From Paracoccaceae bacterium (GTDB lineage Bacteria; Pseudomonadota; Alphaproteobacteria; Rhodobacterales; Rhodobacteraceae): a stretch of 64,000 bases of DNA. A model generated the notes under the pieces. The model had not been told where the DNA came from, did no database searches, and worked only from the letters and a program-made list of their open reading frames with translations. Shown piece by piece: positions 6,976-15,581 of the stretch. The translations under genes were made by a program, and so were the position numbers. The stretch covers positions 408,717 through 472,716 of the forward strand of contig JALSJM010000005.1 of the NCBI GenBank assembly GCA_026989355.1, in the 5' to 3' direction. The first letter of the stretch is position 1. Every line of letters begins with the position of its first letter.

Positions 6976-9176
6976 CCGATTTCAAATACCAAGCTGGCAA
7001 GGACGGCGTTGCCGTCATCACCTGGGACGTTCCCGGAAAATCCATGAACGTGATGTCGCTCGAAGGGTTCGCCCAACTCGAACGGTGCATCGACAAGGCC
7101 CTTGCCGATGAAACCATGAAGGGGATCGTCATCACCTCGGGCAAGGACAGCTTCGCCGGGGGGATGGACCTCAACATCATCGCCGGCATGCGTGATTCCG
7201 GCGGCGACAACCCGGCAAGGGGCATCTTCGAGGGCGTGATGAAGATGCATGCCATCCTGCGCAAGATCGAGCGCGCCGGAATGGACCCGAAAACCGGCAA
7301 GGGCGGCAAGCCGATTGCCGCGGCGCTGCCCGGCACTGCGCTTGGTATCGGGCTCGAACTTCCGCTTGCCACGCACCGCATCTTTGCCGCCGAGAATCCG
7401 AAGGCCAGGATCGGCCTGCCCGAGATCATGGTGGGCATATTCCCCGGCGGCGGCGGCACCACGCGGCTGGTGCGCAAGCTCGGGGTGATGGGGGCCTCCC
7501 AGCTTCTGCTTGAAGGCAAGCTCAACGATCCCCGGGGAGCCAGGGCCGCCGGCGTGGTGGACGAGGTGGTGCCCCCCGAAGAACTTCTGGAGCGCGCAAG
7601 GGAATGGGTGCTGAACGCGAAAGACGATGATCTCGTCAAACCGTGGGACAGGAAGGGCTACAAGATGCCCGGCGGCGATCCGTATCACCCGGCCGGCTAC
7701 ATGACGTTCGTCGGGGCAAACGCCATGGTGAACGGCAAGACGATGGGCGCCTTCCCCGCCCCCAGGGCGCTGCTTTCGGCGGTTTACGAAGGCGCCCTGG
7801 TGCCCTTTGATACCGCGATCCGCATCGAGGCTCGCTGGTTCACCAACCTGCTGCTCAACCCCTCGTCAAGCGCAATGATCCGTTCGCTCTTCATCAACAA
7901 GGAAGCGCTTGAAAAGGGCGCCGTGCGCCCCAGTGACATTCCGCCCCAGCAGGTAAGGAAGCTTGGCGTGATCGGCGCCGGCATGATGGGCGCGGGCATC
8001 GCTCTGGTTTCTGCCATGGCCGGGATCGAAGTGGTGCTGATCGATCAGGAGCAGGAAGCCGCCGAACGCGGCAAGGCCTATACCGCCGATTACATGGACA
8101 AGGGCATGAAGCGCGGCAAGGCCACCCCCGAAAAGAAGGAGGAAGTGCTTGCGCGCATCACCGCCACCACCGATTACGGCGCCCTCGCGGGTGCCGATCT
8201 GGTGATCGAGGCGGTGTTCGAGGATCCCGTCATCAAGGCCGAGGTGGTGAAGAAGGTGGAAGCCGTGGTGGGCAAGGACTGCATCTTTGCCACCAACACC
8301 TCGACCCTGCCGATCAGCGAACTGGCCACGGCCAGCAGCCGGCCCGAACAGTTCATCGGCATCCATTTCTTTTCGCCGGTCGAAAAGATGCTGCTGGTGG
8401 AAATCATCAAGGGAAAACAGACCGGCGCACGGGCCGTGGCCAGGGCGCTCGACTACGTGCGCCAGATCCGCAAGACGCCGATCGTGGTCAACGATGCGCG
8501 CTTCTTCTATGCCAACCGCTGCATCATCCCCTATATCAACGAAGGCATCCGCATGGTGCGCGAGGGCGTGAAACCGGCACTGGTGGAAAACGCCGCCAGG
8601 CTTGTCGGCATGCCGCTCGGACCGCTGCAGCTGGTAGATGAAACCTCGATCGACCTTGGCGTGAAGATCGCCAGGGCCACCAGGGCGGCAATGGGTGACG
8701 AATATCCTGACGGAGACGTTGACGAGGTGCTGTTCTGGATGGCCGAGCAGGGCCGCCTCGGGCGCAAGGCGAAAGCGGGTTTCTATGCCTATGACGAAAA
8801 AGGCAAGCGCCTTGGCCTGTGGAACGGGCTTGCCGACCGGTTCCCCCCCGCCGATCCACAGCCCGACGTGCACGAGGTGCAGCACCGCCTGCTCATGGCG
8901 CAGGTGCTGGAAGCGGTGCGCGCCTTCGAGGAAGGCGTTCTCGAAGACATCCGCGAAGGCGATGTGGGCGCGATACTCGGCTGGGGCTTCGCGCCCTGGT
9001 CGGGGGGGCCCTTCTCGTGGCTCGACATGATCGGCGCCGGCAAGGCTGTCGAGATATGCGCACGGCTCGAAAGGGAATACGGCTCCCGCTTCAAGGCCCC
9101 GGCACTTCTGCGCGAACTGGCCGAAAAGGGCGAAACCTTCTATGGTCGCTTCTCCGGAGCGAGAAAGGCCGCCTGA
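6972..9176 (+). CDS. fadB: Fatty oxidation complex alpha subunit (enoyl-CoA hydratase / 3-hydroxyacyl-CoA dehydrogenase)
   Basis: A 734-residue fusion. Residues 1-200 form the crotonase domain with both catalytic glutamates, Glu129 in GIGLELPLATH and Glu151 in GLPEIMVG. A linker follows, then the NAD-binding Rossmann fold beginning VIGAGMMGAGIAL near residue 332, and NTSTLPISELA, GIHFFSPVEKMLLVEIIKG and the C-terminal helical 3-hydroxyacyl-CoA dehydrogenase domain. It hydrates enoyl-CoA and oxidises the product to 3-ketoacyl-CoA for the thiolase at 5287. It is the last gene of the operon, and a GC-rich hairpin follows at 9234. Confidence 0.95.
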   Translation: MTDFKYQAGKDGVAVITWDVPGKSMNVMSLEGFAQLERCIDKALADETMKGIVITSGKDSFAGGMDLNIIAGMRDSGGDNPARGIFEGVMKMHAILRKIERAGMDPKTGKGGKPIAAALPGTALGIGLELPLATHRIFAAENPKARIGLPEIMVGIFPGGGGTTRLVRKLGVMGASQLLLEGKLNDPRGARAAGVVDEVVPPEELLERAREWVLNAKDDDLVKPWDRKGYKMPGGDPYHPAGYMTFVGANAMVNGKTMGAFPAPRALLSAVYEGALVPFDTAIRIEARWFTNLLLNPSSSAMIRSLFINKEALEKGAVRPSDIPPQQVRKLGVIGAGMMGAGIALVSAMAGIEVVLIDQEQEAAERGKAYTADYMDKGMKRGKATPEKKEEVLARITATTDYGALAGADLVIEAVFEDPVIKAEVVKKVEAVVGKDCIFATNTSTLPISELATASSRPEQFIGIHFFSPVEKMLLVEIIKGKQTGARAVARALDYVRQIRKTPIVVNDARFFYANRCIIPYINEGIRMVREGVKPALVENAARLVGMPLGPLQLVDETSIDLGVKIARATRAAMGDEYPDGDVDEVLFWMAEQGRLGRKAKAGFYAYDEKGKRLGLWNGLADRFPPADPQPDVHEVQHRLLMAQVLEAVRAFEEGVLEDIREGDVGAILGWGFAPWSGGPFSWLDMIGAGKAVEICARLEREYGSRFKAPALLRELAEKGETFYGRFSGARKAA

Positions 9177-9184
9177 AGCCATTC

Positions 9185-9255
9185 CTCATCCTGAAGGAAA
9201 TACGCCCGGGGGTGAACTTCCCGAAACGGGCAAGAGGGGGCCGCCGGCCCCCTCG
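9185..9255 (-). repeat. Intergenic repeat copy with GC-rich hairpin (possible terminator)
   Basis: On the minus strand this reads as a GC hairpin, then GGGGG-CGTATTT and a CAGGATGAG-like tail. It resembles the element at 39907-39954 in inverse orientation. The hairpin at 9234-9254 has 10-base perfect arms (GAGGGGGCCG / CGGCCCCCTC) around one base. It sits between the convergent fadB and Hint genes, so it may stop transcription from either side. There is no clear U tract. Confidence 0.55.
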
Positions 9256-9383
9256 CTGCATCCGGTTTTCAATCTTCTGTCAATTGTCGTCAATTTCGCA
9301 ACAGTTCAGTCTTGATACATCCTCGGAAATCGCCGGCAAGAATCGCTGGCGAGCGATCCAGGCAGACAAGATGCGCACCGCTC

Positions 9384-10046
9384 TCAGGCAGCCATCACTC
9401 CACCCGCCATCATCCACGGCTGCATGCCACCCGTCTGCTCTTCGTCAAGCAGGCGCAACAGGGCTCTGGCCCGGGTCGTGCCGATCCGGGTGAAGAACCC
9501 GCTTTCGCGCCCCTCGGAACCGGGGCAGTGAAACAGGACACCACTGTTGCCATAGATGATTTCTTCATCCGCAAATGTCAGAACGAAAACACGGCGGCGG
9601 CGACACTCATGATTCCGGGCAATCCCGCGAAACCCTTCAAGCGCCCGTGCCGGGATCAGCACCGTGGAGATATCAAGATAGGCGTAAACTGCCGGATGAT
9701 CGATCATGATCCACTGATTGTCATGCAGATTCAACTCGGAACAGTTATCCAGAACACCGGCCGGAACATGCAGCATGCCACGCTCTGCACATGCCGCGGC
9801 CGCAATGGTTACGGGCCTGATCTCCTGCAATTTGCACAGGCCTCCGTCATAGCTCATTATTCCTGCACCGGGGCGCAGGCTTTCTATCGGACGCCAGCCC
9901 CTGTCGGTTTCCACGAGGGTGCCGTCCATCAGTCCGCCCTGCGTTGCACGGGGCAGTGAAAGAGGGGCTTTCGCGGGGGCGGACTCGTGCGGAACGGGGG
10001 CCTTGCAACGGGGCGGTTCCTTCAGCGTTCTGGTCTGTGAAAACAT
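9384..10046 (-). CDS. Hint domain-containing protein, apparently non-splicing
   Basis: A 220-residue protein. After about 38 residues it has GLMDGTLVETDRGWRPIESL, which aligns with the start of Hedgehog/intein (Hint) domains in Rhodobacterales proteins, and later VFVLTFADEEIIYGN, matching the last Hint strands. The residue before the first strand, normally Cys or Ser, is Leu-Met here, so self-cleavage is unlikely. An AAAGGAG ribosome site favours ATG at 10046; a GTG at 10055 is too close to it. The gene is separate from its neighbours. The function of this short Hint family is unknown to me. Confidence 0.8.
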   Translation of the reverse strand: MFSQTRTLKEPPRCKAPVPHESAPAKAPLSLPRATQGGLMDGTLVETDRGWRPIESLRPGAGIMSYDGGLCKLQEIRPVTIAAAACAERGMLHVPAGVLDNCSELNLHDNQWIMIDHPAVYAYLDISTVLIPARALEGFRGIARNHECRRRRVFVLTFADEEIIYGNSGVLFHCPGSEGRESGFFTRIGTTRARALLRLLDEEQTGGMQPWMMAGGVMAA

Positions 10047-10084
10047 CTTTCTCACTCCTTTTCACTCTGTCTTCTGCCTGTTGT

Positions 10085-10100
10085 GCCGGGCCCTCCCGGC
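10085..10100. other. GC-rich hairpin in the leader of the Hint-domain gene
   Basis: GCCGGGCCCTCCCGGC has 6-base perfect arms around CCCT, about 40 bases upstream of the Hint gene's start codon. It could be a leader structure or the end of the upstream transcript. The region from 10047 to 10345 holds nothing else I can call with confidence. Confidence 0.35.
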
Positions 10101-10345
10101 CCTGCTGACAAAGACAAGGAAGCGGCGAAAATTTGCCCTGATTTCGTCGTGGGCGCGTCAATGCCGGGGCAGTGTTGCCCAGAGGGAAACAAATGCTGCC
10201 CTGCAAGCCGCCCGGGCCGCAACCCGCGAACGCAAGTTAACGCAGCCTTAACCAGGATGTCCCTCACCTTGGGATTTCATGGCAGGAAAGAGGCGGGCGA
10301 ATCACTCTGCACCCCACCGGGCACCGCACCGGCCGCCGGGCCGCC

Positions 10346-11020
10346 TCAGCTGCGCAGCGTCATCGGCCCGTCGTCGAAATCATAGCCGAAGCGGCGGATG
10401 TCCTCGGCGCAGATATCGGCCACCACCGCGGCGCCGGCATCGTCATAACAGCGCCGGTAATCGGCTTCGCGCTCCGAGGTATTCACATGTGCCAGAGGCC
10501 CGATGCGAAAACCGAGATGACGTTCGAGGGGGGCAAGATCCTTTTCCAGATGCTCGAGCCGGATGAACAGATCGCAACGCTCGGCACCGCCGCAATCGCG
10601 CATGTAATGGCCATAAGGCGCGCCCCCTACCGAAGCCCGCGTATGCGGGTGGGAAAGGAAGGCAGCAAAATCCAGCCGCTGCGCCAGAGCCACCGCCGGG
10701 TGATCGAAATCCTGCCTGCGCAGCCAATGGTAATAGCTTACCATCCTGTCCCACGGATTGCGCACCATCGTGAAGATGAAGAAGCGCGCGATCTCGTCAG
10801 CCGCGATCAGGCCGCATATATCCGCCAGACGCGAATGTTTCCACAGTCGCCCGGCACTTTGCGCCTCCTGCAGGCGGCGGCGGCGGCGGCGTGCCTTCGG
10901 GGTATCGCCGATCAGGATGTCATCCCTCATCGCCCGCGCTTCGAGTGCCAGCGCCATCGAGGTGCCACCGGTTTTCGGGATGTGAACGAAGATGTAGCGC
11001 CGCCCGCGAGAAATGATCAT
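10346..11020 (-). CDS. Sulfotransferase family protein
   Basis: A 224-residue cytosolic sulfotransferase-like protein. FVHIPKTGGTSM near residue 15 is the 5'-phosphosulfate (PAPS) loop, and TMVRNPWDRMVSYYHW is the 3'-phosphate motif. The arrangement fits the sulfotransferase family 2 type, enzymes that move sulfate to a sugar or other acceptor. An arginine-rich stretch (ARRRRRRLQEA) follows the first motif. No surface-polysaccharide genes are adjacent. It is divergent from the acyl-CoA synthetase, with 129 bases between. The acceptor is unknown. Confidence 0.85.
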   Translation of the reverse strand: MIISRGRRYIFVHIPKTGGTSMALALEARAMRDDILIGDTPKARRRRRRLQEAQSAGRLWKHSRLADICGLIAADEIARFFIFTMVRNPWDRMVSYYHWLRRQDFDHPAVALAQRLDFAAFLSHPHTRASVGGAPYGHYMRDCGGAERCDLFIRLEHLEKDLAPLERHLGFRIGPLAHVNTSEREADYRRCYDDAGAAVVADICAEDIRRFGYDFDDGPMTLRS

Positions 11021-11149
11021 GGCACGAAACTAGCCCAGCCCGCCACGGCTGGCCAGCCAGTGATAAGCATTTGCATTCGCACACCAATGCCCCTTAAACA
11101 TTGCTCGTGCAACAGGGCACGGATTCACCGAAAAAACGGGAGGGTTCAC

Positions 11150-12781
11150 ATGGGCTGGATGGCTGACGAAACCGGGCTTCAGAAATGCGCGGCCAATTAC
11201 GTGCCGCTCACGCCGCTGTCGCCTCTGAAGCGCGCGGCCCTGATCTGGCCCGAGCGTGAGGCGGTGGTTTACGGCAGCACCCGCCTGTCCTATGCCGATC
11301 TTGCCGCAGATACCTCGCGCATGGCCTCGGCGCTGACGCAGCGCGGCATCCGTCCCGGGGATGTGGTGGCCACCATCATGCCCAACATCCCCGCCCAGGC
11401 GGTGGCCCATTACGGCGTGCCTGCCGCAAGTGCGGTGCTCAACACCATCAACACCCGCCTCGATGCCGATACGGTGGCCTATATCCTGGCACATGGCGAG
11501 GCAAGGATGCTGATGGTCGATAGCCAGTTTCTGCCCCTGGCGAAGGATGCGATCGCGCGCATGGAAGGCCCGGCCCCCGAAATCATCGAGGTGCCCGACG
11601 AATCCGCCGGCTATCCGGCCAGCGGCGAATTCACCACTCATGCCGAATTCATGGCCTCGGGCGATCCGGCCTTCGAATGGCTCATGCCCGAGGATGAGTG
11701 GGAAAGCATGGCGCTCAACTATACCTCGGGCACCACCGGGCGGCCCAAGGGCGTGGTCTATCACCACCGCGGCGCCTATCTGATGGCCATGGGCAGCGCC
11801 GTCTGCTGGCCGCTTCCCGACAAGGCGCGGCTGCTGGGCATCGTGCCGCTGTTTCACTGCAACAACTGGAACCATATCTGGGCCATGCCCTTCGTGGGCG
11901 GCACCTTCGTATGCATCCGCGACATCACCGCAAAGAACATCTATGACGCCATCGCCGATGAAGGCGTCACCCATTTCGGCGCCGCCCCGATCGTGCTCAA
12001 CATGATCATCAACGCCGAAGAAGGCGACCGGCGCGCCTTCGATCATGTGGTCGAGGTGTTCACCGCCGGTGCCCCGCCCCCGGTGGCGATCCTGCAGGCG
12101 ATCGAGCCGCTCGGCTTCCACGTTACCCAGGTTTACGGCCTTACCGAAACCTATGGCGCGGTCGTGCAATGCGTCTGGCAGGGCGAAAAATGGAACGATC
12201 TGTCCGAAGACGAACGTTATGCCATCAAGGGACGCACCGGCGTGGCCATGCCGATGATGGAGCACATCACGGTGATGAACCCGGAAACCATGCAGCAGGT
12301 GCCGATGGACAGTGCAACCACCGGCGAAATCATGATCCGCGGCAACAGCGTGATGAAAGGCTATCTGAAAAATCCCGAAGCCACGGCCGAAGCCTTCCGC
12401 GGCGGCTATTTCCACTCGGGCGACATCGCCTTTCAGCACCCGGACGGCTATATCAAGATCACGGATCGCTCGAAAGACATCATCATCTCGGGCGGCGAAA
12501 ACGTGAGTTCGGTCGAGGTGGAGGGCGCGCTGATGCATCACCCGGCAGTGAGCATCTGTGCCGTTGTCGCCAAGCCTGATGAAAAATGGGGTGAAGTGCC
12601 CTGCGCCTTTGTCGAGCTGAAACCGGGCATGGAAGCCACCGAGGAAGAGCTGATCGGCTTTGTCCGCGCCCGCCTGGCCGGGTTCAAGACCCCCAAGAAG
12701 GTGGTATTCCAGGAGCTTCCCAAGACATCGACCGGCAAGATCCAGAAATTCGAACTGCGCAAGATCGCAAGGGCATTGTGA
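11150..12781 (+). CDS. Acyl-CoA synthetase (AMP-binding, fatty-acid-CoA ligase type)
   Basis: A 543-residue ANL-family enzyme making acyl-AMP and then acyl-CoA. The P-loop is NYTSGTTGRPKGVVYHH, the acyl/ATP motif is VYGLTETYG, the hinge is ITDRSKDIIISGGENVSSVE, and the catalytic Lys lies in KTSTGKIQKFELR. The frame is open well upstream, but the GGGAGGG ribosome site and family alignment put the start at 11150. Related enzymes include medium-chain acyl-CoA synthetases and methylmercaptopropionate-CoA ligase (DmdB). With a beta-oxidation operon 2 kb away, fatty-acid activation is most likely. Confidence 0.9.
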   Translation: MGWMADETGLQKCAANYVPLTPLSPLKRAALIWPEREAVVYGSTRLSYADLAADTSRMASALTQRGIRPGDVVATIMPNIPAQAVAHYGVPAASAVLNTINTRLDADTVAYILAHGEARMLMVDSQFLPLAKDAIARMEGPAPEIIEVPDESAGYPASGEFTTHAEFMASGDPAFEWLMPEDEWESMALNYTSGTTGRPKGVVYHHRGAYLMAMGSAVCWPLPDKARLLGIVPLFHCNNWNHIWAMPFVGGTFVCIRDITAKNIYDAIADEGVTHFGAAPIVLNMIINAEEGDRRAFDHVVEVFTAGAPPPVAILQAIEPLGFHVTQVYGLTETYGAVVQCVWQGEKWNDLSEDERYAIKGRTGVAMPMMEHITVMNPETMQQVPMDSATTGEIMIRGNSVMKGYLKNPEATAEAFRGGYFHSGDIAFQHPDGYIKITDRSKDIIISGGENVSSVEVEGALMHHPAVSICAVVAKPDEKWGEVPCAFVELKPGMEATEEELIGFVRARLAGFKTPKKVVFQELPKTSTGKIQKFELRKIARAL

Positions 12782-12850
12782 TCGTTGTTCCGGGGGAGAC
12801 GGCGCGCTATTGTGCGCAGAACCAGGCAAGCGAGCAGCCCCGGAAGCAAC

Positions 12851-13939
12851 ATGACAGCGCTTGACAGATATCAGCGGCTGGAGAGCACCGGCCTCTGGCA
12901 GCCACCGCCCGAATCCGCCGCCCCCCTGACAGGTGAGGCACCGTCGCCGCATGGCCAGACGGGCACGCCCGGAAAACCGCAGAGGCGCGAAGTGATCGTA
13001 TCCTTCGGCAAGGCCACGCTGGTGTTGTCCGACAAGGGCGGGCGTGCGCTTACCCACTGGTCGCTTGCGGCAATCGATCGCCTGAATCCCGGCCTCGCGC
13101 CGGCCCTGTTCAGCCCCGACGGAGGCAGCAGCGAGACGCTCGAAATCGACGATCCCGACATGATCGACGCCATCGAGAAAGTCCGCGCTGCCATCCGCCG
13201 CCGCCACCCACACCCCGGCCGCCTGCGCCGGATGCTGCTGTGGGGGGCACTGGCGGTGGTGCTGGCGCTGGCCGTGTTCTGGCTGCCCGATGCCCTGATC
13301 CGCAAGACGGCATCGATCGTGCCCCCCGCCAAGCGCGCCGAAATCGGCCAGGCGCTTCTGGACGACATCGCCCGCATCGCGGGAACCCCCTGCACCAGCC
13401 CCTTTGGCAACAGCGCGCTCGCGGCCCTGTCGCGCCGCCTTGCCCTGCCCGGCGAACCATTGCCGCGCATCGTGGTGGTGCCCGACGGGGTGGCAACCTC
13501 GGCCCATCTGCCCGGCGGCATCATCCTGCTGAACCGGGCACTGATCGAGGAACATGAAACGCCCGACGTGCCGGCCGGTTTCGTGATTGCCGAACAGTTG
13601 CGAATGCAGGCGCGCGATCCGCTTCTGGAACTGCTCGACACGGTCGGTCTGCGCCCCACGCTGCGCCTGCTTACCACCGGCGATCTTGATGACGCAACCC
13701 TTGCGGGTTACGTCGAATCCCTGCTGACAAGGCCGCAGGCTCCCGTCGCGCCCCTCCGGTTGCTCGACCGCTTCGCCAGGCTCGGGGTGCGCATCACGCC
13801 TTACGCCTTTGCCCTCGACATCACCGGCGAAACCACGCTCGGTCTGATCGAAGCCGATCCGTTTCGCAGCAGGCCGCCCGACGTGCCGGTTCTTGATGAC
13901 GACACATGGGTAAGCCTGCAGGGAATCTGCGGTGGCTGA
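12851..13939 (+). CDS. Membrane protein resembling an inactivated M48 metallopeptidase
   Basis: A 362-residue protein of no named family that I recognise. Residues 1-120 are soluble, about 127-145 form one transmembrane helix, and the rest is probably periplasmic. The segment from LPGGIILLNRALIEE (residues 220-234) to VIAEQLRMQARDP (245-257) follows the layout of M48 peptidases: a LPGG strand, a helix, then HExxH. Here HExxH is replaced by AEQLR, so zinc binding is lost. ATG at 12851 is preferred over an upstream TTG. It may be a scaffold or regulatory pseudo-protease. Confidence 0.8.
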   Translation: MTALDRYQRLESTGLWQPPPESAAPLTGEAPSPHGQTGTPGKPQRREVIVSFGKATLVLSDKGGRALTHWSLAAIDRLNPGLAPALFSPDGGSSETLEIDDPDMIDAIEKVRAAIRRRHPHPGRLRRMLLWGALAVVLALAVFWLPDALIRKTASIVPPAKRAEIGQALLDDIARIAGTPCTSPFGNSALAALSRRLALPGEPLPRIVVVPDGVATSAHLPGGIILLNRALIEEHETPDVPAGFVIAEQLRMQARDPLLELLDTVGLRPTLRLLTTGDLDDATLAGYVESLLTRPQAPVAPLRLLDRFARLGVRITPYAFALDITGETTLGLIEADPFRSRPPDVPVLDDDTWVSLQGICGG

Positions 13940-13981
13940 AGGGCGGCGGCCAGGGGCATGTCCCGGCCACCGGCCGGAGTC

Positions 13982-14884
13982 TCAGCCGCGCAGCGCGGCG
14001 TGCCGGTATCCGGCCCGGTGCAGCGCCTTCAGCGCCCGTTCCGCCCGTGCGGCACTGCGGTAAGGGCCGACCGTTACCACATGAACCGTCCGGCCGCGCT
14101 GGCGGCGCATCGTCACCCGCGCCGGAATGCCCAAGGCCTTCAGCCGCGCAACCGTTGCCGTGGCGCTTTCCGGGCTGCGGTATCCCGCCACCAGAATGTT
14201 GGCGCGCCGGTTGGCCGGCAACTGCTGGCGCACCGCGGCGGACTGGCGCAACAACCCTTTCTGTCCTGCGTATTCCGTTGCCAGGCGTCGGGCAACCGCA
14301 CCGCTGCGCAGGCGGCGGGGCACGGTCCGGGTCCAGATCCTGTCCATCTGCGCATCCCCCCAGGCAGCACGCGGGCCGCGCAAGGGGTTGAGCCGCCCGT
14401 CCTTCCAGACCCGCACATATCCGCGTGGCAGCCGATAGCGCGTATCAACGGCTGCCCGCTGCCGCCCCTGATGCCGGCGAGGCGTGGCCACCGCGCGGGC
14501 GGCCGCCGGAACCGCTCCGACCGTCCGGACAGGCTGCCGAGCATCGGGGGTGGCGGCTTCGGCCGCCCGGGAAGAAGATGCATCTGTCACGTCACCTGCG
14601 GGAAGATTCGCAGGATCACGGCCCGGAAATGTTGGCATGCGGTTGCAGACCGGGGTGCGGTCGGGGCCGCGAAGAGGTGTCCAACCGCTTTCGTTGCCGA
14701 TCCGGATCCGCAGAAAGGCACAGCCTCGGCTATCGACATATTCCCGCCCCAGATAGCCTGCAGGGGGCGGCTCGGCCGGCTTGTCTTCATCTGCCGTGGC
14801 GGCCGGCGCCGCGTGATACCCGCCACCCAGCACCAGAGCAAGGATGACCATGCTCAAGCGCACACCATACATATACATAACCAT
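13982..14884 (-). CDS. SPOR domain-containing periplasmic protein
   Basis: A 300-residue exported protein. A signal peptide (MVILALVLGGG... AAPAA) is followed by GYLGREYVDSRGCAFLRI, a middle part rich in Ala, Pro and Arg, and a C-terminal SPOR repeat from about residue 225 (NILVAGYRSPESATATVARL ... HVVTVGPYRSAARAERAL). SPOR domains bind denuded glycan strands at division septa, so a role in cell-wall remodelling is likely. Several ATGs cluster at the start: 14884 is closest to AGGAGG, and 14878 has better spacing. A small hairpin overlaps the ribosome site. Confidence 0.88.
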   Translation of the reverse strand: MVMYMYGVRLSMVILALVLGGGYHAAPAATADEDKPAEPPPAGYLGREYVDSRGCAFLRIRIGNESGWTPLRGPDRTPVCNRMPTFPGRDPANLPAGDVTDASSSRAAEAATPDARQPVRTVGAVPAAARAVATPRRHQGRQRAAVDTRYRLPRGYVRVWKDGRLNPLRGPRAAWGDAQMDRIWTRTVPRRLRSGAVARRLATEYAGQKGLLRQSAAVRQQLPANRRANILVAGYRSPESATATVARLKALGIPARVTMRRQRGRTVHVVTVGPYRSAARAERALKALHRAGYRHAALRG

Positions 14885-14890
14885 GCACCT

Positions 14891-14908
14891 CCTACCAGAT
14901 ATGGTAGG
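14891..14908 (-). promoter_or_regulatory. Hairpin next to the SPOR-gene Shine-Dalgarno
   Basis: CCTACCAGATATGGTAGG has 7-base perfect arms (CCTACCA / TGGTAGG) around GATA. On the coding strand its 3' arm ends in GGTAGG, directly fused to the AGGAGG ribosome site. In the mRNA it could mask or expose that site, or as DNA serve as an operator. The pairing is seen directly; a regulatory role is inferred. Confidence 0.5.
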
Positions 14909-14948
14909 ATAAATGCCCCAGACACGCAGGATAGTAAAGGGTTAACAC

Positions 14949-15581
14949 CTATCTGGTGCCATACATGCGATCGCCCGCATCGCCCAGGCCCGGCACGATA
15001 TAGCCGTGCTCGTTCAGCCGTTCGTCAACAGCGGCCGTGACGATCGGCACATCGGGATGGGCTTCCTTCATTCTGGCAATCCCTTCGGGCGCAGCCAGCA
15101 GACACATGAAGCGGATGTTCCTGGCACCGGCCTTCTTCAGAAGATCAATCGCCGCAACGGCGCTGTTGCCGGTGGCCAGCATCGGATCGACGGCAACCAC
15201 CAGGCGATCCTCCAGCTCGGTCGGCACCTTGAAGTAATACTGCACAGGCTCAAGCGTTTCCTCATCGCGATAAAGCCCCACGAATCCCACCCGCGCCAGG
15301 GGGATCAGTTCAAGCACTCCGTCAAGCAGCCCGTTGCCCGCCCGCAGGATGGAGATCAGCGCCAGCTTCTTGCCGGCCAGCACCGGCGCGTCCATCGCGG
15401 TAAGCGGCGTTTCGATACGCTTCGTCGTCATGTCCAGTTCACGGGTGATTTCATAGGCCAGCAACTGGCTGATCTCGCGCAGCAACTGGCGGAAAACGGC
15501 AGTGGGGGTGTTCTTGTCGCGCATCAGGGTCAGCTTGTGCTGCACCAGCGGGTGGGTAACAACGGTCAGGTGTTCGCTCAT
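14949..15581 (-). CDS. upp: Uracil phosphoribosyltransferase
   Basis: A 210-residue enzyme converting uracil and PRPP to UMP, with [18 protein letters not shown] at the start, [11 protein letters not shown] and the PRPP loop [14 protein letters not shown], and the C-terminal [12 protein letters not shown]. All signatures of bacterial Upp are present. It overlaps the adenosine deaminase stop by 4 bases (ATGA) as the last gene of the nucleoside salvage operon cdd-deoA-deoB-add-upp. Uracil released by DeoA-type phosphorolysis would be recycled here. Confidence 0.96.
   Translation of the reverse strand: MSEHLTVVTHPLVQHKLTLMRDKNTPTAVFRQLLREISQLLAYEITRELDMTTKRIETPLTAMDAPVLAGKKLALISILRAGNGLLDGVLELIPLARVGFVGLYRDEETLEPVQYYFKVPTELEDRLVVAVDPMLATGNSAVAAIDLLKKAGARNIRFMCLLAAPEGIARMKEAHPDVPIVTAAVDERLNEHGYIVPGLGDAGDRMYGTR

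Noticed and set aside
9384-10046. Active intein or mobile Hint element
   Set aside because: No nucleophile at the splice position, no homing endonuclease and no host protein flanks are present.
11030-13555. An 841-codon antisense frame opposite the acyl-CoA synthetase
   Set aside because: It is a mirror of coding on the plus strand; composition is typical of antisense reading in high-GC DNA.
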